From Mastigamoeba balamuthi (lineage: Eukaryota; Evosea; Mastigamoebida; Mastigamoebidae), in assembly GCA_902651635.1 (NCBI GenBank), contig CACRSC010000001.1, positions 275,272 to 339,271 on the forward strand: a DNA stretch of 64,000 nucleotides. Reading direction: 5' to 3'. A program made the position numbers and the translations under genes. The notes under the pieces were generated by a model, which worked only from the letters and a program-made list of their open reading frames with translations, did not search any database and had not been told where the DNA came from. Each line of letters starts with the position of its first letter. The first letter of the stretch is position 1. Of this stretch, positions 22,598 through 33,598 are shown piece by piece.

Positions 22598-23044
22598 TCA
22601 CCGACCTCTTTTCGAGTGCCCACAGACCGAGCAGCGGTAGATGCGCCTGACCTGCTTCACGTGCTGCCCCCCTGCGGCAGCGCACACGTGGCCCTTCTTG
22701 GGCGCTCCGCACTTGCGGCAGAGGTATGTCCGGCGGTCCCCTGAGCGCGAAGTCGGCGAGTCGGCCCGAAAAGAGTGCGGCGGCGAAGTCGTTCGGTGTG
22801 GCCCTGGATGCCCTTTCGGCGGCGGTGGCGACGGGAGCAGGCTGAACATAACGCTCCCGTCGCCGACGGGCGCCAGGGGCAGCTGGGCAGCTGGTGAACT
22901 CGAGAAGGGTGTCGGAAACGCCGCAGCGGGTGCGGCATCGGCGGGAGCGGGAGAAGCCGTCGGGTCGGGCAACAAGAACGAAGCAACGTGGGGACTGGGA
23001 GATTCCACAGGCACACGCCCGAACTGGCCTGTGGGGGTCACCAT
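22598..23044 (-). CDS. Small Pro/Ser-rich protein with C-terminal paired zinc-binding CxxC motifs
   Basis: Single exon of 148 residues. The first ~100 residues are Pro/Ala/Ser-rich and probably disordered. The C terminus carries YLCRKCGAPKKGHVC followed after 14 residues by YRCSVCGHSKRG. That gives C-x2-C-x7-C and C-x2-C clusters, a likely zinc ribbon or knuckle. The CxxCGxPKKGHxC motif is one I associate with short proteins in amoebae and other protists, function unknown. The ATG at 23044 (MVTPTGQFGR) is the first in frame. Confidence 0.6.
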   Translation of the reverse strand: MVTPTGQFGRVPVESPSPHVASFLLPDPTASPAPADAAPAAAFPTPFSSSPAAQLPLAPVGDGSVMFSLLPSPPPPKGHPGPHRTTSPPHSFRADSPTSRSGDRRTYLCRKCGAPKKGHVCAAAGGQHVKQVRRIYRCSVCGHSKRGR

Positions 23045-23559
23045 AGGCAAGAAGGGGTGGTGCTGAGACCGGAGTGTTGGTGCGTGTAAAGACCTCGCAG
23101 TCTGTTCTGGAGGTGTTGTGTACAGTATTTTTATCGTGCTGTGGTGCCATTTTTCCCCTGTCGGAGAACAAAAAAATCTATGGGTGTTTCTAGCATGAAT
23201 AGGAAATTGTGATGGGTATGGTGATCAAGAGCCTAACAGAGGCGCGTGGGCGTGCCTTTGGGATGTTTGGGGTCCTGCTGCATTCGTGGCGTGCCGGTCT
23301 GGGCCCAACAACACGGGTCGCTGACTGCACCTCTGTTGTGTTCAAATGTACACAGCCAGATTCCGTCCCAAGAATCTTCTGTCGCCAGTCATCCACCAAA
23401 TGGATGAGAGTCTCAAGGTGCGTTATCAGCGCCGGACGATAATGCCTGCGGCAGGAGGCTTCTCGAGATTGCTTTCGCCAGTCTGGGCTTCTGATATGAG
23501 TGACACTCAATGACATCATTTTCATTGCTGGATATCTTCAGAGAATCACGCACGAAGCC
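23045..23559. promoter_or_regulatory. Divergent intergenic region, probable promoters
   Basis: 515 bp of AT-richer sequence between two divergent start codons (Zn-ribbon protein on minus, MPP10 on plus). No gene recognised. It presumably holds both promoters. Confidence 0.4.
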
Positions 23560-25798
23560 ATGCCGAAGCAAAGGCGCGCGGACCAGCAGCCCGACGCAGA
23601 GAAGCCTGAGGGCGGGCCACACTCCGCCGGCATCAAGGCGCTGTGCCTGAGCGACCCGGAGATCGCCGGCCTCTGCACGCTCGCCGACACGCTGTCGGAC
23701 CCGTCGGCCTTCCTCGAGAAGAGCGACGAGCACGCGAAATCTCTGCGCACAGCCGCCAAGACCCTCTATGACAACGGTGCGCACCTCCCGCCCTGTCTTC
23801 GAGCGAGCCCTGGGAGGGGGCTGGCCTGCCAGTTCGGCGCGACTGGGCACTGCTGGTGCTGTGTCCAATGGTTACTGACGTACTTCCCTCCCTCCGCCCG
23901 AGCAGCCAAGAAGAGCGAGTCGTGCAAGACGCAGGCGCTGCCGCAGCTTCTGCTCGAGGGGTTCGACGACGAGCAGGTGTGGCAGCAGATCGAGCTGCTG
24001 AACAAGCCTGTCATCCGGTTCGCATCCCTCCACACTGCCCCGGAGTGAGATGAGGGGCTCACGCACAGCGCGCGTACAGGAACCTCGAGAAGAGGGTCGA
24101 GTCGCTCAGCAAGGCGCTCAAGAGCGTCGAGGAGCCCGCGGACGCCAAGCTCTCCGACGACGAGAGCGGCGAGGAGGACGAGGACGAGGACGCAGAGGGC
24201 GAGGGCGACGAGTCTGACCCCGACGGCCTCGAGGTCGACGAAGAGGACGACGACGAGGAGGGAGGACGAGAACGTGGACGAGGAGGATATGCTTGAAGGC
24301 GAGGAGGGCGAGCTCGACGCCCTTGAGGAGGGCTCTGACGCTGGAGCAGAGGACGATGCCGACATGGAGGGCATTGACGACGCAGATCTCGGTTCCGACG
24401 CAGAGGCAGAGGGCGAGATGGAGGACGGTGACGAGGAGGAGGGCGAGGAGGCAGGCAGCGATGCTAAGGAGGGCGAGGACGAGGCCGAGGAGGGCGACAA
24501 GACTATGGTGAAGAGCGACAAGTTCTTCAGCCTGGAGGACATGGAGCGTTTCGTCGACGAGGCCGACAAGCTCGAGGCCGACGAGGGCATCGAGGACCCC
24601 GACGAGGCCGAGGAAGAGGGCGACGACGACGAAGAGGAGGAGCCCGGCGCGATTGACATGGACGGCCCTGGGAAGCGTCGCAAGGCCGAGGAAAGCGCAC
24701 GTTACGAGGACTTCTTCGACCCGCCGGCGGAGAAGGAGGACGACGCCGAGGCCAAGACGAAGCACGAGCAGCACCTCAAGGAGATGCGCAAGAGGGTCGA
24801 CAAGCTCGAGGACGAGCTCGTCGCCGACAAGCACTGGACGCTCAAGGGAGAGGTGTCGAGGCGCGACAGGCCCGAGAACAGTCTTCTCGAGGCCGTCGTC
24901 GAGTTCGACACGGCGGCCAAGCCCGCTCCGGTCATCACGAAGGAGACGACGACGGCCCTCAATGAGATCATCATGAAGCGCATTGCCGACGTACGCCCTA
25001 CCGTTTTGGCCGCTCGCAGGAGAGTGACAGTTGTGCTGCTAGGCTTCGTGGGACGACGTCGAGAGGAAGGTGGAGGTGGAGTCTGTCAGGCCCACCAAGC
25101 GCATGGTGGAGCATCTCGATGCAACGCGCGACCAGCGTGCCGGCCTCGCGGAGCAGTACGAGGAGGAGTACAAGAAGAAGATCGCTGCCGCGGCTCCCAG
25201 CACCACCGCTGAGCCCGAGAAGCTGACGCCCGAGCAGAAGGAGGTCTCGGACGAGTTCAAGCGGATCTGCAGGAAGCTCGACGCCCTGGCTCACTTCCAC
25301 TTCACGCCCAAGCCCATCGAGCCGAGGGTCGAGGTCCTCAAGAACACGCCCGCCATCTCGATGGAGGAGGCCGTGCCCGTCGTCGCCAGCACCGCCAGCC
25401 TGCTGGCGCCCGAGGAGGTGTACGAGCAGAAGACCGAGGCCCCCGAGTCCAAGGAGGAGCTCAGCCGCGAGGAGAAGGCCAGGGCGCACAGGCTCGCCAA
25501 GCGCAAGGCGCGTCGCGCCAAGTGCGAGCGCGAGGAGAAGCAGAAGGAGAAGGACAGGCTCAGGCCCGAGACCGAGGGCGCGGTCCGGCGCAGCACGCAG
25601 AAGTCGCTGGAGGAGCTCAAGGGCAGCGCCGGTGTCAAGGTCATCGGCAAGGGCGACAAGGGCGGCAAGAAGGACAACTTCCGCTCGTCGTCGTTCTTCC
25701 AGCGCCTGCAGAGCGAGGCCAAGTCCGAGATCAAGAGAGGAGCGTCTCGCGACAAGGACTCGGCTCCGGCGAGGAGCGCGGGTTCTGTCAAACTCTAG
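23560..25798 (+). CDS. MPP10: U3 snoRNP protein MPP10, with a single-base frame disruption
   Basis: Exons 23560-23776, 23906-24017, 24080-24990 and 25043-25798. Conserved MPP10 blocks are FDDEQVWQQIELLNKPVI, KSDKFFSLEDMERFVDEAD, YEDFFDPP, WTLKGEVSRRDRPENSLLE, PVITKETTTALNEIIMKRI, ASWDDVERK (formed by splicing), CRKLDALAHFHFTPKP and NTPAISMEEAVPVVASTASL. MPP10 scaffolds IMP3/IMP4 in the small-subunit processome and acts in 18S rRNA maturation in the nucleolus. The coding lengths sum to 1996 nt, one more than a multiple of three. In the acidic stretch near 24260 the frame changes by one base (GAGGAGGGAGGAC), so the sequence as given has a frameshift. The corrected length would be about 664 residues. 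The shift is most likely a sequencing error in a G run. Confidence 0.92.
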
Positions 25799-26000
25799 GC
25801 CATTCGAAACACTTGAGCGAATGCACTTGGTCACATGATATCAACTCTATTTCCCCTCGTCTTTCCAAACAAGTTCAATTTGAAAGCGCGAGTACATCAT
25901 TTGAGCTAACGCGACGTGCTGCGCGTGACGTACGAAGGGCGATTTGTGCGGGGTGGCGATTATCTCGGTTTTCGAGTTTGTTCAGTCTTTTTGTTGTGCG

Positions 26001-27870
26001 ATGTCTGTGCTGAGCGCAAACGACCTGAAGACAGCGCTGTCGGGAGAGCTGGACGGCCCAGCGGCCCCCCTGGCCGACATCGTCGCCACGCTCGCCTCAC
26101 CCGACCCCGACGCCCGGGCGCTGTGCGCCCAGCTCCTGGGGAACCTCGCGCGCACCGAGGCCTTCCGCACGCCGCTCGCCGAGTCGGGCGCCCTCCCGCC
26201 GCTCGTCGCGCTGCTGCCCGCCAGCAGCCCTCTGGCGTGCCGCTCGTACGCCGTGCGCGCGCTGGCCAACCTCACCTACGACCACCCCGCCAACCGCCAG
26301 CTCCTGCTCGGCCTCGGCGCCGCGCCGCTCGTCGCCGCGCTGCTCTCGGACGCCGACGCCGACGCGCACAGGTTCGCCGCGGCCGCCGCCGGCAACTTCG
26401 CGTCCGAGTGCCCCGACCTCGCGCTCGCTCTGGTCGAGGCGGGGGCTGTGGAGCCGCTGCTGGCGCTGGTGCGCGCGGTGGACCCCGCGGCGGGCCAGGC
26501 GTTGCGGGCGGTCGGCAACATCGCTGGTGGCAGCGCGGAGCTCGAGGAGCGCGTGCGGGCTGCCGGGGCCGTTGCGGTCGCTGTTGCCGCGGTGTCGTTC
26601 GGCCTCGACGAGGCCGTCGGCGCGCTGAGCACGTTCGCCAACTCGGAGTTCAATGCCGTGCGTCCATTCCGCGATCATTCCCGATCCGAATTCACTGACG
26701 GGGTTCCGACTCGCCAACGCAACCAAAAAGGCGGCCAATAAGAAGGAAATCGTAGCCGCCGGGGCTGTGGAGGGCCTTGTCGGCGTCATCGAGGAGAACC
26801 TCGCCGAGCAGGACGAGGAAGACGAGGACGAGGAGGACGGAGACGACAAGGAGGCGCCGGTCCGTGAGGCCACCGAGGCCGCCGAGCTTCTCGCGGTCCT
26901 CTGCAACTGCGACGAGGGCGCCAACGCCCTAGCGCCGCTCGTCCCCAGGCTGCTCGACGTCCTGAGGCGCTCCTCCCTCCCGGGCCCGCTGCGCTCCGAC
27001 GCCCGCAAGAACACTGCCGAGTGCCTAGCTGCCGCCTGCGCCCACGGCGAGGCCGCGGACGACTCCCTCGCCGCGGCCCCCGAGGATGCCGTCGCCGCCT
27101 GCGCCGCGCACAAGGACCCTCGTGCGCGCCTGTTCGTGGTCACCGCGCTCGCGTCCGCTGCCACCAACGCGCAGAGGGCGCTGCAGGTCGCCACCAAGGC
27201 CGGCAGGGCGATCGTCGCGCTCGTTGCCGACGCGCAAGACGGCGACGCGCCCGCTCTGAGGGCGCTGGCAGCGATGCAGAACCTCACTGTCGCTCCCGAG
27301 TCCCGCGCGCTGATGAGGGAGTTCGGGGCCGTCGAGGCTGTTGCCGGCGTCCTAGCGCGTCTGAAGCACCCGCTCATGCTGTTCCCGGCCACCCTGGCAG
27401 CCCGCCACCTGCTGGGCGACGGCGCGGACGTGGCGAGGGCCCTCGCCGCAGCAGGCGCCTGTGAGGCCCTCGGCCAGCTCGCGAGGACAGAGCGCGGCGT
27501 GCCGGACCCCTCGACTGCGCAGGAGCTCGACGAGGACGAGAAGCCCGCACGGCCTGCCGAGTCCACTCCGCGCGACGTGCGCGTGGCGTACGAGGCTTCG
27601 CGCGTGGGCGCCCGCATGTCGTCGCTCGCGCCGGAGCTCGGCGAGCGCTTGCTCAAGGCGGGGATCGCTGCCGGGTGGGCGCTGATGGCGCAGTCGCCTT
27701 ACGACGTCCTCGTGGGCGAGGCGGCGGACGCGCTGCAGGGCGTCACGGGCGCTGTGGGCGGCATGGGCCTCTCTGCCGAGGCGCTCTCGGAGGTGTCTGC
27801 TGCGGCAAAGGCTCTCGTGCAAGCAAGGCCGCAGCTGGCAGACGCGCTGAGCCACATGATAATCGCCTGA
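26001..27870 (+). CDS. Armadillo-repeat protein, possibly SmgGDS/darlin-like
   Basis: Two exons, 26001-26657 and 26731-27870, about 598 residues. The intron has donor GTGCGT. The sequence is a continuous superhelix of ARM-type repeats: FRTPLAESGALPPLVALLPA, YAVRALANLTYDHPANRQLL, LVEAGAVEPLLALVRAV, LRAVGNIAGGS, KKEIVAAGAVEGLVGVIEEN and others toward LAAMQNLTVAPESRALMREF. An acidic insertion (DEEDEDEEDGDD) follows the fourth or fifth repeat. The overall layout resembles SmgGDS/Rap1GDS1 and amoebal darlin, which bind small GTPases. This subfamily assignment is an inference from repeat layout; importin-like or other ARM roles are possible. Confidence 0.75.
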
Positions 27871-27993
27871 GTGCGCGCTCGCCGGGAGGGCCGTAACAAA
27901 ACTGGCATTCTGGCAAATTGAAACCAACGCAATACGAAAAAGCAGGTCTGCTGAATTCACTTTGCTCCCGGCCTTTTTCATTTACCATGGGAA

Positions 27994-30900
27994 ATGAGCA
28001 TCACCGCTGGTGAGCGACACTGACCTCAACAGCGCTTCGCGCCACCCGAAATGCCGGCCCAAACGCAATTCGCCGAGGCCATAATTAGCTCGCCGGCCAC
28101 CTCAGGGCCCGCCAGGACGGGGGGCCCCGCAATCTCTTTCTGCGCGCGCGGATAAATCATATTCAAATAAATCGTTTGGGCCACCGGCAATTTTAAGAAG
28201 GGCGCCCCTCAGTAGCCGGCAGTACCAATCCTGGCGGCCTCTTTTCAGATCCTCCAGCAGGCGGCGCTCGCGGTGGGCGACCTGCCCCCGCTCGAGACGC
28301 CGCCCAGCCCCTTCCGCACGCGGTTCTGCGTGCCGTCCGTCATCGTCGCCCCCTTTGGTCACTTTGTGCGGGCTCCTGCACCCCCCAGCGAGGGGCCTCC
28401 GCTCCGGGTCGCACGAGTTTTTCTCCTTTGACTGACCGGCGGGCTGGGGCGGCGGCGGCGGGTGGGCGCAGAGGCTGCTGGAGCAGATCGGGAAGGGGGC
28501 GTCGGCGCAGGTGTTCAAGGCGCTGTGGGAGGAGACGGGCGTCTATGTCGCTGTCAAATCGCTGTCGCTCAAATCGGCAGTTCTTCAGAGCGTCCTCGTG
28601 CCTACTCGGCTCCCCCGCCCCCGTCTCAGCAGCACCGCCGCGCAGACCGAGGTCAACATCCTCTCGTCGCTGTCGCACCCCAACATCATCCGCGTCCTGG
28701 GCTACCACAAGCAGGACGAGTGCCTTTTCTTGTTCATGGAGTGCGCACACCAAAGACCCTGCACCCTTAGAGTCGTCCCCCCTCTGCCACCGTCTACGTC
28801 TCTCTCGGCCCCTTCTCTTCTCACGGGCACCCCCACCCCCACACCTCCCCCAGGTTCGCGGAGAAGGGGTCGCTGCTGAGCTTCCGCAAGACGATGAAGG
28901 CGTTCACCGAGGACGTGGTCCGCGTCTACGCCGAGCAGACGCTCAGGGCCCTCTGCTACCTCCACGAGTTGCGGAATCCGCGCCAAGTCATCGTTCTGAC
29001 GTCACGGCTCAACGTCCCCCCACCCCTCCTCCACCACGGTGTGCGCGGCCCCTTGCAGGTGCAACGTGGTGCACCGCGACGTCAAAGCGGCCAACGTGCT
29101 CCTGACCAAGTCGGGCGAGGTGAAGCTCGCGGACTTTGGGCTGGCGTGCAACAACAGCGCGGACAAGCACTTTGACATCGTGGGTTCCCCGTATTGGAGT
29201 GAGTTCACCTTTTCCTCCTCCCCGTCCTTCCCCTCGGAACGCGCGGGCCAACGCGATCCCCGTCCCGGCCCAGTGGCGCCCGAGGTCGTGGAGAGCCTCA
29301 GCTACTCGAAGCCCGCGGACATCTGGAGCTTCGGGTGCACCGTCTACGAGCTCGTGACGGGCGTGCCGCCGTTCTACGACCTCAACTCGTGCAGCGTCCT
29401 CTACAAGATCTCGCAGAGCAAGCCGCCCATCCCCAAGGGCGTCTCCCTTGTGCGCGGGGCCCCCTCTGCTCCTCCCTTGCTGACACAAAAACTGCACCGC
29501 AGCTCCTCAGGCACTTCCTCGAGGCATGCTTCGAGAAGGACCCGGAGAAGAGGCCGACGGCAGACGACCTGCTGCACCACCCGTGGTTCCTCGCATCTGT
29601 CGGCCCGGCGGCGGCGGAGCTGAGGAAGAGCCTCGACCCCGAGAAGGTGCGCCAGGTCATCGAGAACTCGAGCGAGGACGAGCTGCTGCTGTGCGCGTCC
29701 TCGCCGACGACGTCGCGGCCCGGCACGGCGGAGCACCACGCGCTGCGCAGCGACTCGTCGGACCTGTCGTGCCTCTGCACTGTGCCGCGCAGGCGCAACT
29801 CGGTCCTGCTGGCCAAGCGGGTGGTCCACGACCGCTCCAAGCCCTCGGCGAGGTCCGACGGGTCGTTGCCCCGCAGGAGGGACTCGCCCGAGGTGGTCAG
29901 GATACCGGAGACGCCGGACGAGTGCAGGTTCCGCTCGCCGACGGTGCGCAGGCGGAGCATCTCGCTGTTCCGCGACAGCGGGTCGAGGTCGCCTGTGAGG
30001 AGCCCCGTCGCGATGTCGCCGCTCGTGATGGCCCGGCGGCCACAGAAGCCCTCGGCCGTCGACAGCGAGAGCGAGCTCAAGGAGCAGGTGAAGCGCATGG
30101 CCAAGCACATCGAGGAGCTCGAGCAGCGGGTGCAGGACATGGAGCTCATCACCGCGCCCGTCACTGCGCGCAAGCTCAAGGCCAAGTTCGTGTCGGACCT
30201 CGAGGTGACGACCGGCGACGCCTGCATGCCCGGGCAGCAGGTCTGGTCGATGCTGTCGGCCGGCGGCAGGCTGTGGGTCGGGACGGGCGACGGGTGCGTG
30301 ATCGCCCTGGCGATGCCGTCGTGCACGCAGATCTCGTGCTACAAGCTCCACGACAGGCGGGTGTACTCGATGGTCGCCGTCGGCGACCGCGTCTGGTGCT
30401 CCTCCGAGAGCGGGTGCATCTACTGCATCCTGCCCTCGCGCGAGGGTTCCGTTAAGAAGGTGCAGGCCCACGACGGCGCGTACCGCATGATCAAGTGCCT
30501 CCTCTGCCCCGCCTCGAAGAAGGCGCGCATCTGGAGCTGCGCGCCGCTGCTCGACGGCCGCAGCTCGCAGATCGCCATCCTGTCCAAAACGCGGCGCGTG
30601 CTGGGCAGGCTCGTGGTCGAGTACCCCGTTAACACGCTGCTGCAGGCGCCCGGCGTCACCAAGAACGTGACGACCGTCTGGCTCGGCTGCTTCGGCGTCA
30701 TCGTCGCCGTGGCGTGGGACGACGGGACCAAGACGGCCGTCGCCCGCGAGCTCTTCAACGTGGGGGCGGCGTCCGAGTCGAAGCGGGTCATCGCCATGGC
30801 AGTAGGGGAGCACAGATGGATCGCGTCGGGAAGGTACATCTCCGTCGTCGGCACCAGCGTTGAGACCGTGCTGGAGATCGTTGTGCCCAACGAGGTCGAG

Positions 30901-31240
30901 AGCATGTGCCTGCTCGAGAACATCGCGCTCGTGGGCGACAACTCGGGCAACGTGCACTGCTACGACGCCCTCTCGTGCCTGCACCTGCGCACGCTGACCG
31001 CGCTGCAGAGCCAGCCCCAGCCCCAGCCCGCCTGAGCCCCAGCAGCCGCCCAGCCCCCGGCAGGACGAGGAGCCCGCGGTGCACGCGGTGCACGCCTCCA
31101 AGACGAGCCCTGTGCTGGGGCGAGTAAAGGCCCTCGCGGTGTGCGAGGCCTCGGGGGTGATGTCGATCTGCTCGGGGAGCCCGTCGTCGCACCTCGCGTG
31201 CATGTGGCGCTTGCCACGACATGACAAAATAAGCCATTAA
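27994..31240 (+). CDS. STE/MAP3K-like protein kinase with coiled coil and C-terminal beta-propeller
   Basis: About 813 residues in nine exons: 27994-28009, 28223-28365, 28472-28579, 28646-28740, 28854-28967, 29059-29198, 29274-29440, 29503-30974 and 31054-31240 (total divisible by three). Kinase motifs: IGKGASAQVFKALW, VAVKSL, VVHRDVKAANVLL, DFGLA, GSPYWMAPEVVE and DIWSFGCTVYELVTG. This is closest to STE11/CDC7-type kinases. Then come a Ser/Arg-rich linker, a short coiled coil (QVKRMAKHIEELEQRVQDME) and seven-bladed-propeller-like repeats (VWSMLSAGGRLWVGTGDGCV, VYSMVAVGDRVWCSSESGCI, ALVGDNSGNVHCYDA). The last blade, VKALAVCEASGVMSICSGSP, lies in a separate exon after an in-frame stop. The first tiny exon is speculative; MGN at 27987 is a competing start with mismatched phase. 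Confidence 0.82.
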
Positions 31241-31756
31241 CTGTTGTACCGACCGTCGCTACAACGTTGCTAGCTAGCTAGTCCTCTTAGGGCGCACACG
31301 CGGGGTCGTAAGCATCCCAATAAACATAGTGCGTGTGCCGTTTTATCGTATCTGCCTGGGGCGGCCAACAGGCGGGCTGGGCTGCCAGAGTAGATGTGCG
31401 CTCCAACAGAGCACCTGACGACACCGAGGGCAGGCAGTGCCAACGCAGCGGGTTCTGTGTTCAACTCGGGTGGACCAGCGCGTCTCCAACTGAACCTTCC
31501 GCCTGGACGTCGCCGCCACTGCGGGCCACCGGGGCGAGCTGTCTGTCGCTCGACAGTCCAGACGGCAGATGTGGACGGCTGCAGGGCGTGATGTCAGTGC
31601 CTCTTCTGTGACGCCCTGGAATGATATCACCAGTGACCTCATCTCCAGCCGCAGATATCTCCCCGCTTTTATTCTCGCCGCTTCTCTCTCCCCCGCATCA
31701 GAGGTCCCCCCGCTCCGGCACACCAGAGGAAGCGAGAGCCGCCCCCCCGAGAGACG
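31241..31756. other. Intergenic region with poly(A)-like signal
   Basis: 516 bp. AATAAA at about 31319 fits the 3' end of the upstream kinase gene. A pyrimidine-rich stretch (31660-31700) precedes the next gene. No further gene recognised. Confidence 0.5.
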
Positions 31757-33404
31757 ATGAGCCGCAGGTGCAAGTTCTTTGACGAGTGCAAGTCCAACGC
31801 CAACGTGCTGATCAAGCACACGGGCCTCGCGGTCTGCCGCGCGCACTTCCTGCGCAACATCGAGGACCGCACCGCCAAGACGATCGAGCGCTACCACATG
31901 CTGCCGCGGGCGCCGTCGCCGCGCGAGCGCTGGGTGATCGCGATGAGCGGCGGCAAGGACAGCCAGGTGCTGGCCGAGATCCTCGTCAAGCGCCTGAGCG
32001 ACCGCATCGACTTCCTCGGCGTCTACGTCGACGTCGGCGTCCGCGGCGGGTCGTACACGGACCAGAGCCGCGAGATCGTGCTCGAGACGTGCAAGAGGCT
32101 CAACATCCCCTGCACCATCGTCGACATACGCGCCGACGGGCTCTCGATCGACGACATTCACGTCAGCAACAGGTGCAGGCGCGGCGGCAACAGGACCGAG
32201 TGCGCCGCCTGCGGCGTCGTCAAGCGCTACCACATCAACCGCGCGGCCCACGAGCTCAAGGCCGACAAGGTCGCCACCGGCCACCACCTCACCGTGCGTC
32301 TCTGGCGCCCCCCCAACCGCTGCAGCGAGCGGCAGCAATTGTCATCTCCCATGCCACCAATTCAATAGAACTGAATACACTGACGCGCGCGCGACACGGG
32401 GGAACGCAGGACGAGGCGACGACGCTGCTGAGCAACTTCCTGAACATCAACGTCACGCAGCTGACGCGCGGCATGCCGTGGGACCGCAAGGAGGTGGCCG
32501 GCGGTGCGGCCCTGCTGCCCCGCGTGAAGCCCTTCCTCGAGGTCAGCGAGGAGGAGACTGCGCTCTACGCCCACCTCGGTACCCGCCCCGCCTCGTGTCT
32601 GCGTCCGCCGCCGCCGTGTCCTCACTCTGGCGCTCCCGGGCCGCAGGGAACGTGGCGCACGTCGCGACGCAGTGCACGTACTCGGTCGACGCGACGAGCA
32701 CGGCGCTCAAGAAGCACATGCTCGCCATCGAGCGCGAGCGCGCCGGCACGATGCTGCGCCTGGTCCGCGGGTTCAACAAGGAGATCTGGCCGCTGCTCGC
32801 CGCCGGCAAGGCTAAGGCCCCCGCCCCCGCCCCCGCCGCCGCCCCCGCCGCGGCCGCGGCCGCAGGAGAGGCCAAGGACGACGACGACGTTCCCCCGGCC
32901 CCCGCGGAGGAGGCGCAGCAGGACGAGGACGCGGTGACGCTGACGCCGTGCCAGAAGTGCGGGTTCCCGACGACGGTGCCCGTGTGCGCGTACTGCAAGC
33001 TGCGCGACCAGGTCGTCGAGTTCAAGCAGTCGCGCCCGGAGCTCTTCGGCAGCGGCGAGCACGCGCACAAGTGCGAGGTGTGCTGCCCCGCCGACCCCTC
33101 GAGCGTCCCCGACATCGAGGGCGCCGCTGGCGATGACGGCGTCGACGGCGTGACCGTCACGACGGACCTCACGAAGAAGAGCAACCGCTGGAAGAAGCGC
33201 CAGCGCCAGTGGGAGAGGCACCCCAAGCCCAGGCCTCAGGCCACCTCTGCCGGAGCCCCTGCCGCCGAGGGCGCTGCCGCCCCTGCTGCTGCGGAGGCCC
33301 CTGCTGCCGCTGCCGAGGCTGCCGCCCCCGCTGCGGCCGCGCCTGCCGCGGAGACGTCTGCGCCCGCCCCGGCCGCGGCCCCGGCGATGGACACGACCAA
33401 CTGA
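31757..33404 (+). CDS. tRNA 2-thiolation enzyme of the CTU1/NCS6/TtuA family
   Basis: Three exons, 31757-32293, 32410-32578 and 32647-33404, about 487 residues. An N-terminal zinc module (CKFFDEC ... CRAHF) precedes the PP-loop ATP pyrophosphatase motif AMSGGKDSQVLAEILV. The cofactor cysteines are CAAC and, after splicing, the C of QCTYSVDAT, the spacing used to bind an iron-sulfur cluster in TtuA/Ctu1. A second zinc finger is CQKCGFP..VPVCAYCKL. CTU1 thiolates the wobble uridine of Lys/Glu/Gln tRNAs with CTU2 and URM1. Oddities: the usual GHNADD.AET is GHHLTDEATTLLSNF, closer to archaeal TtuA, and there are a long Ala/Pro linker (PAPAPAAAPAAAAAA) and a ~120-residue Ala-rich C-terminal tail. 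Confidence 0.85.
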
Positions 33405-33598
33405 ACACTGAGGCGTTACAGCACTCCGGGCAGTGCACCCACCCAGTACCGCGAGGGTACTAATATACACTGTTTGGGGAGGCAGATCCGAGCTCAACAC
33501 ACGCACGTGCGAACAACCAAGCGGAGGTGGGGCCGGGTGTGGACCGTAATGTATGCCTTCATATTGTGTATTGCTGGGACTACCATCAAATGCTCCCC

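Noticed and set aside
27987-28010. MGNEHHRW start for the kinase-propeller gene
   Set aside because: The strong donor GTGAGC leaves phase 2 and joining to any acceptor at 28222 or 28248 gives a stop or wrong frame; the ATG at 27994 fits phase 1 instead. Still not proven.
30975-31035. C-terminal tail QPQPQPA of the kinase
   Set aside because: Better explained as intron: splicing at 30975/31053 keeps frame and adds a propeller blade; a branch-like CTGAC lies inside.
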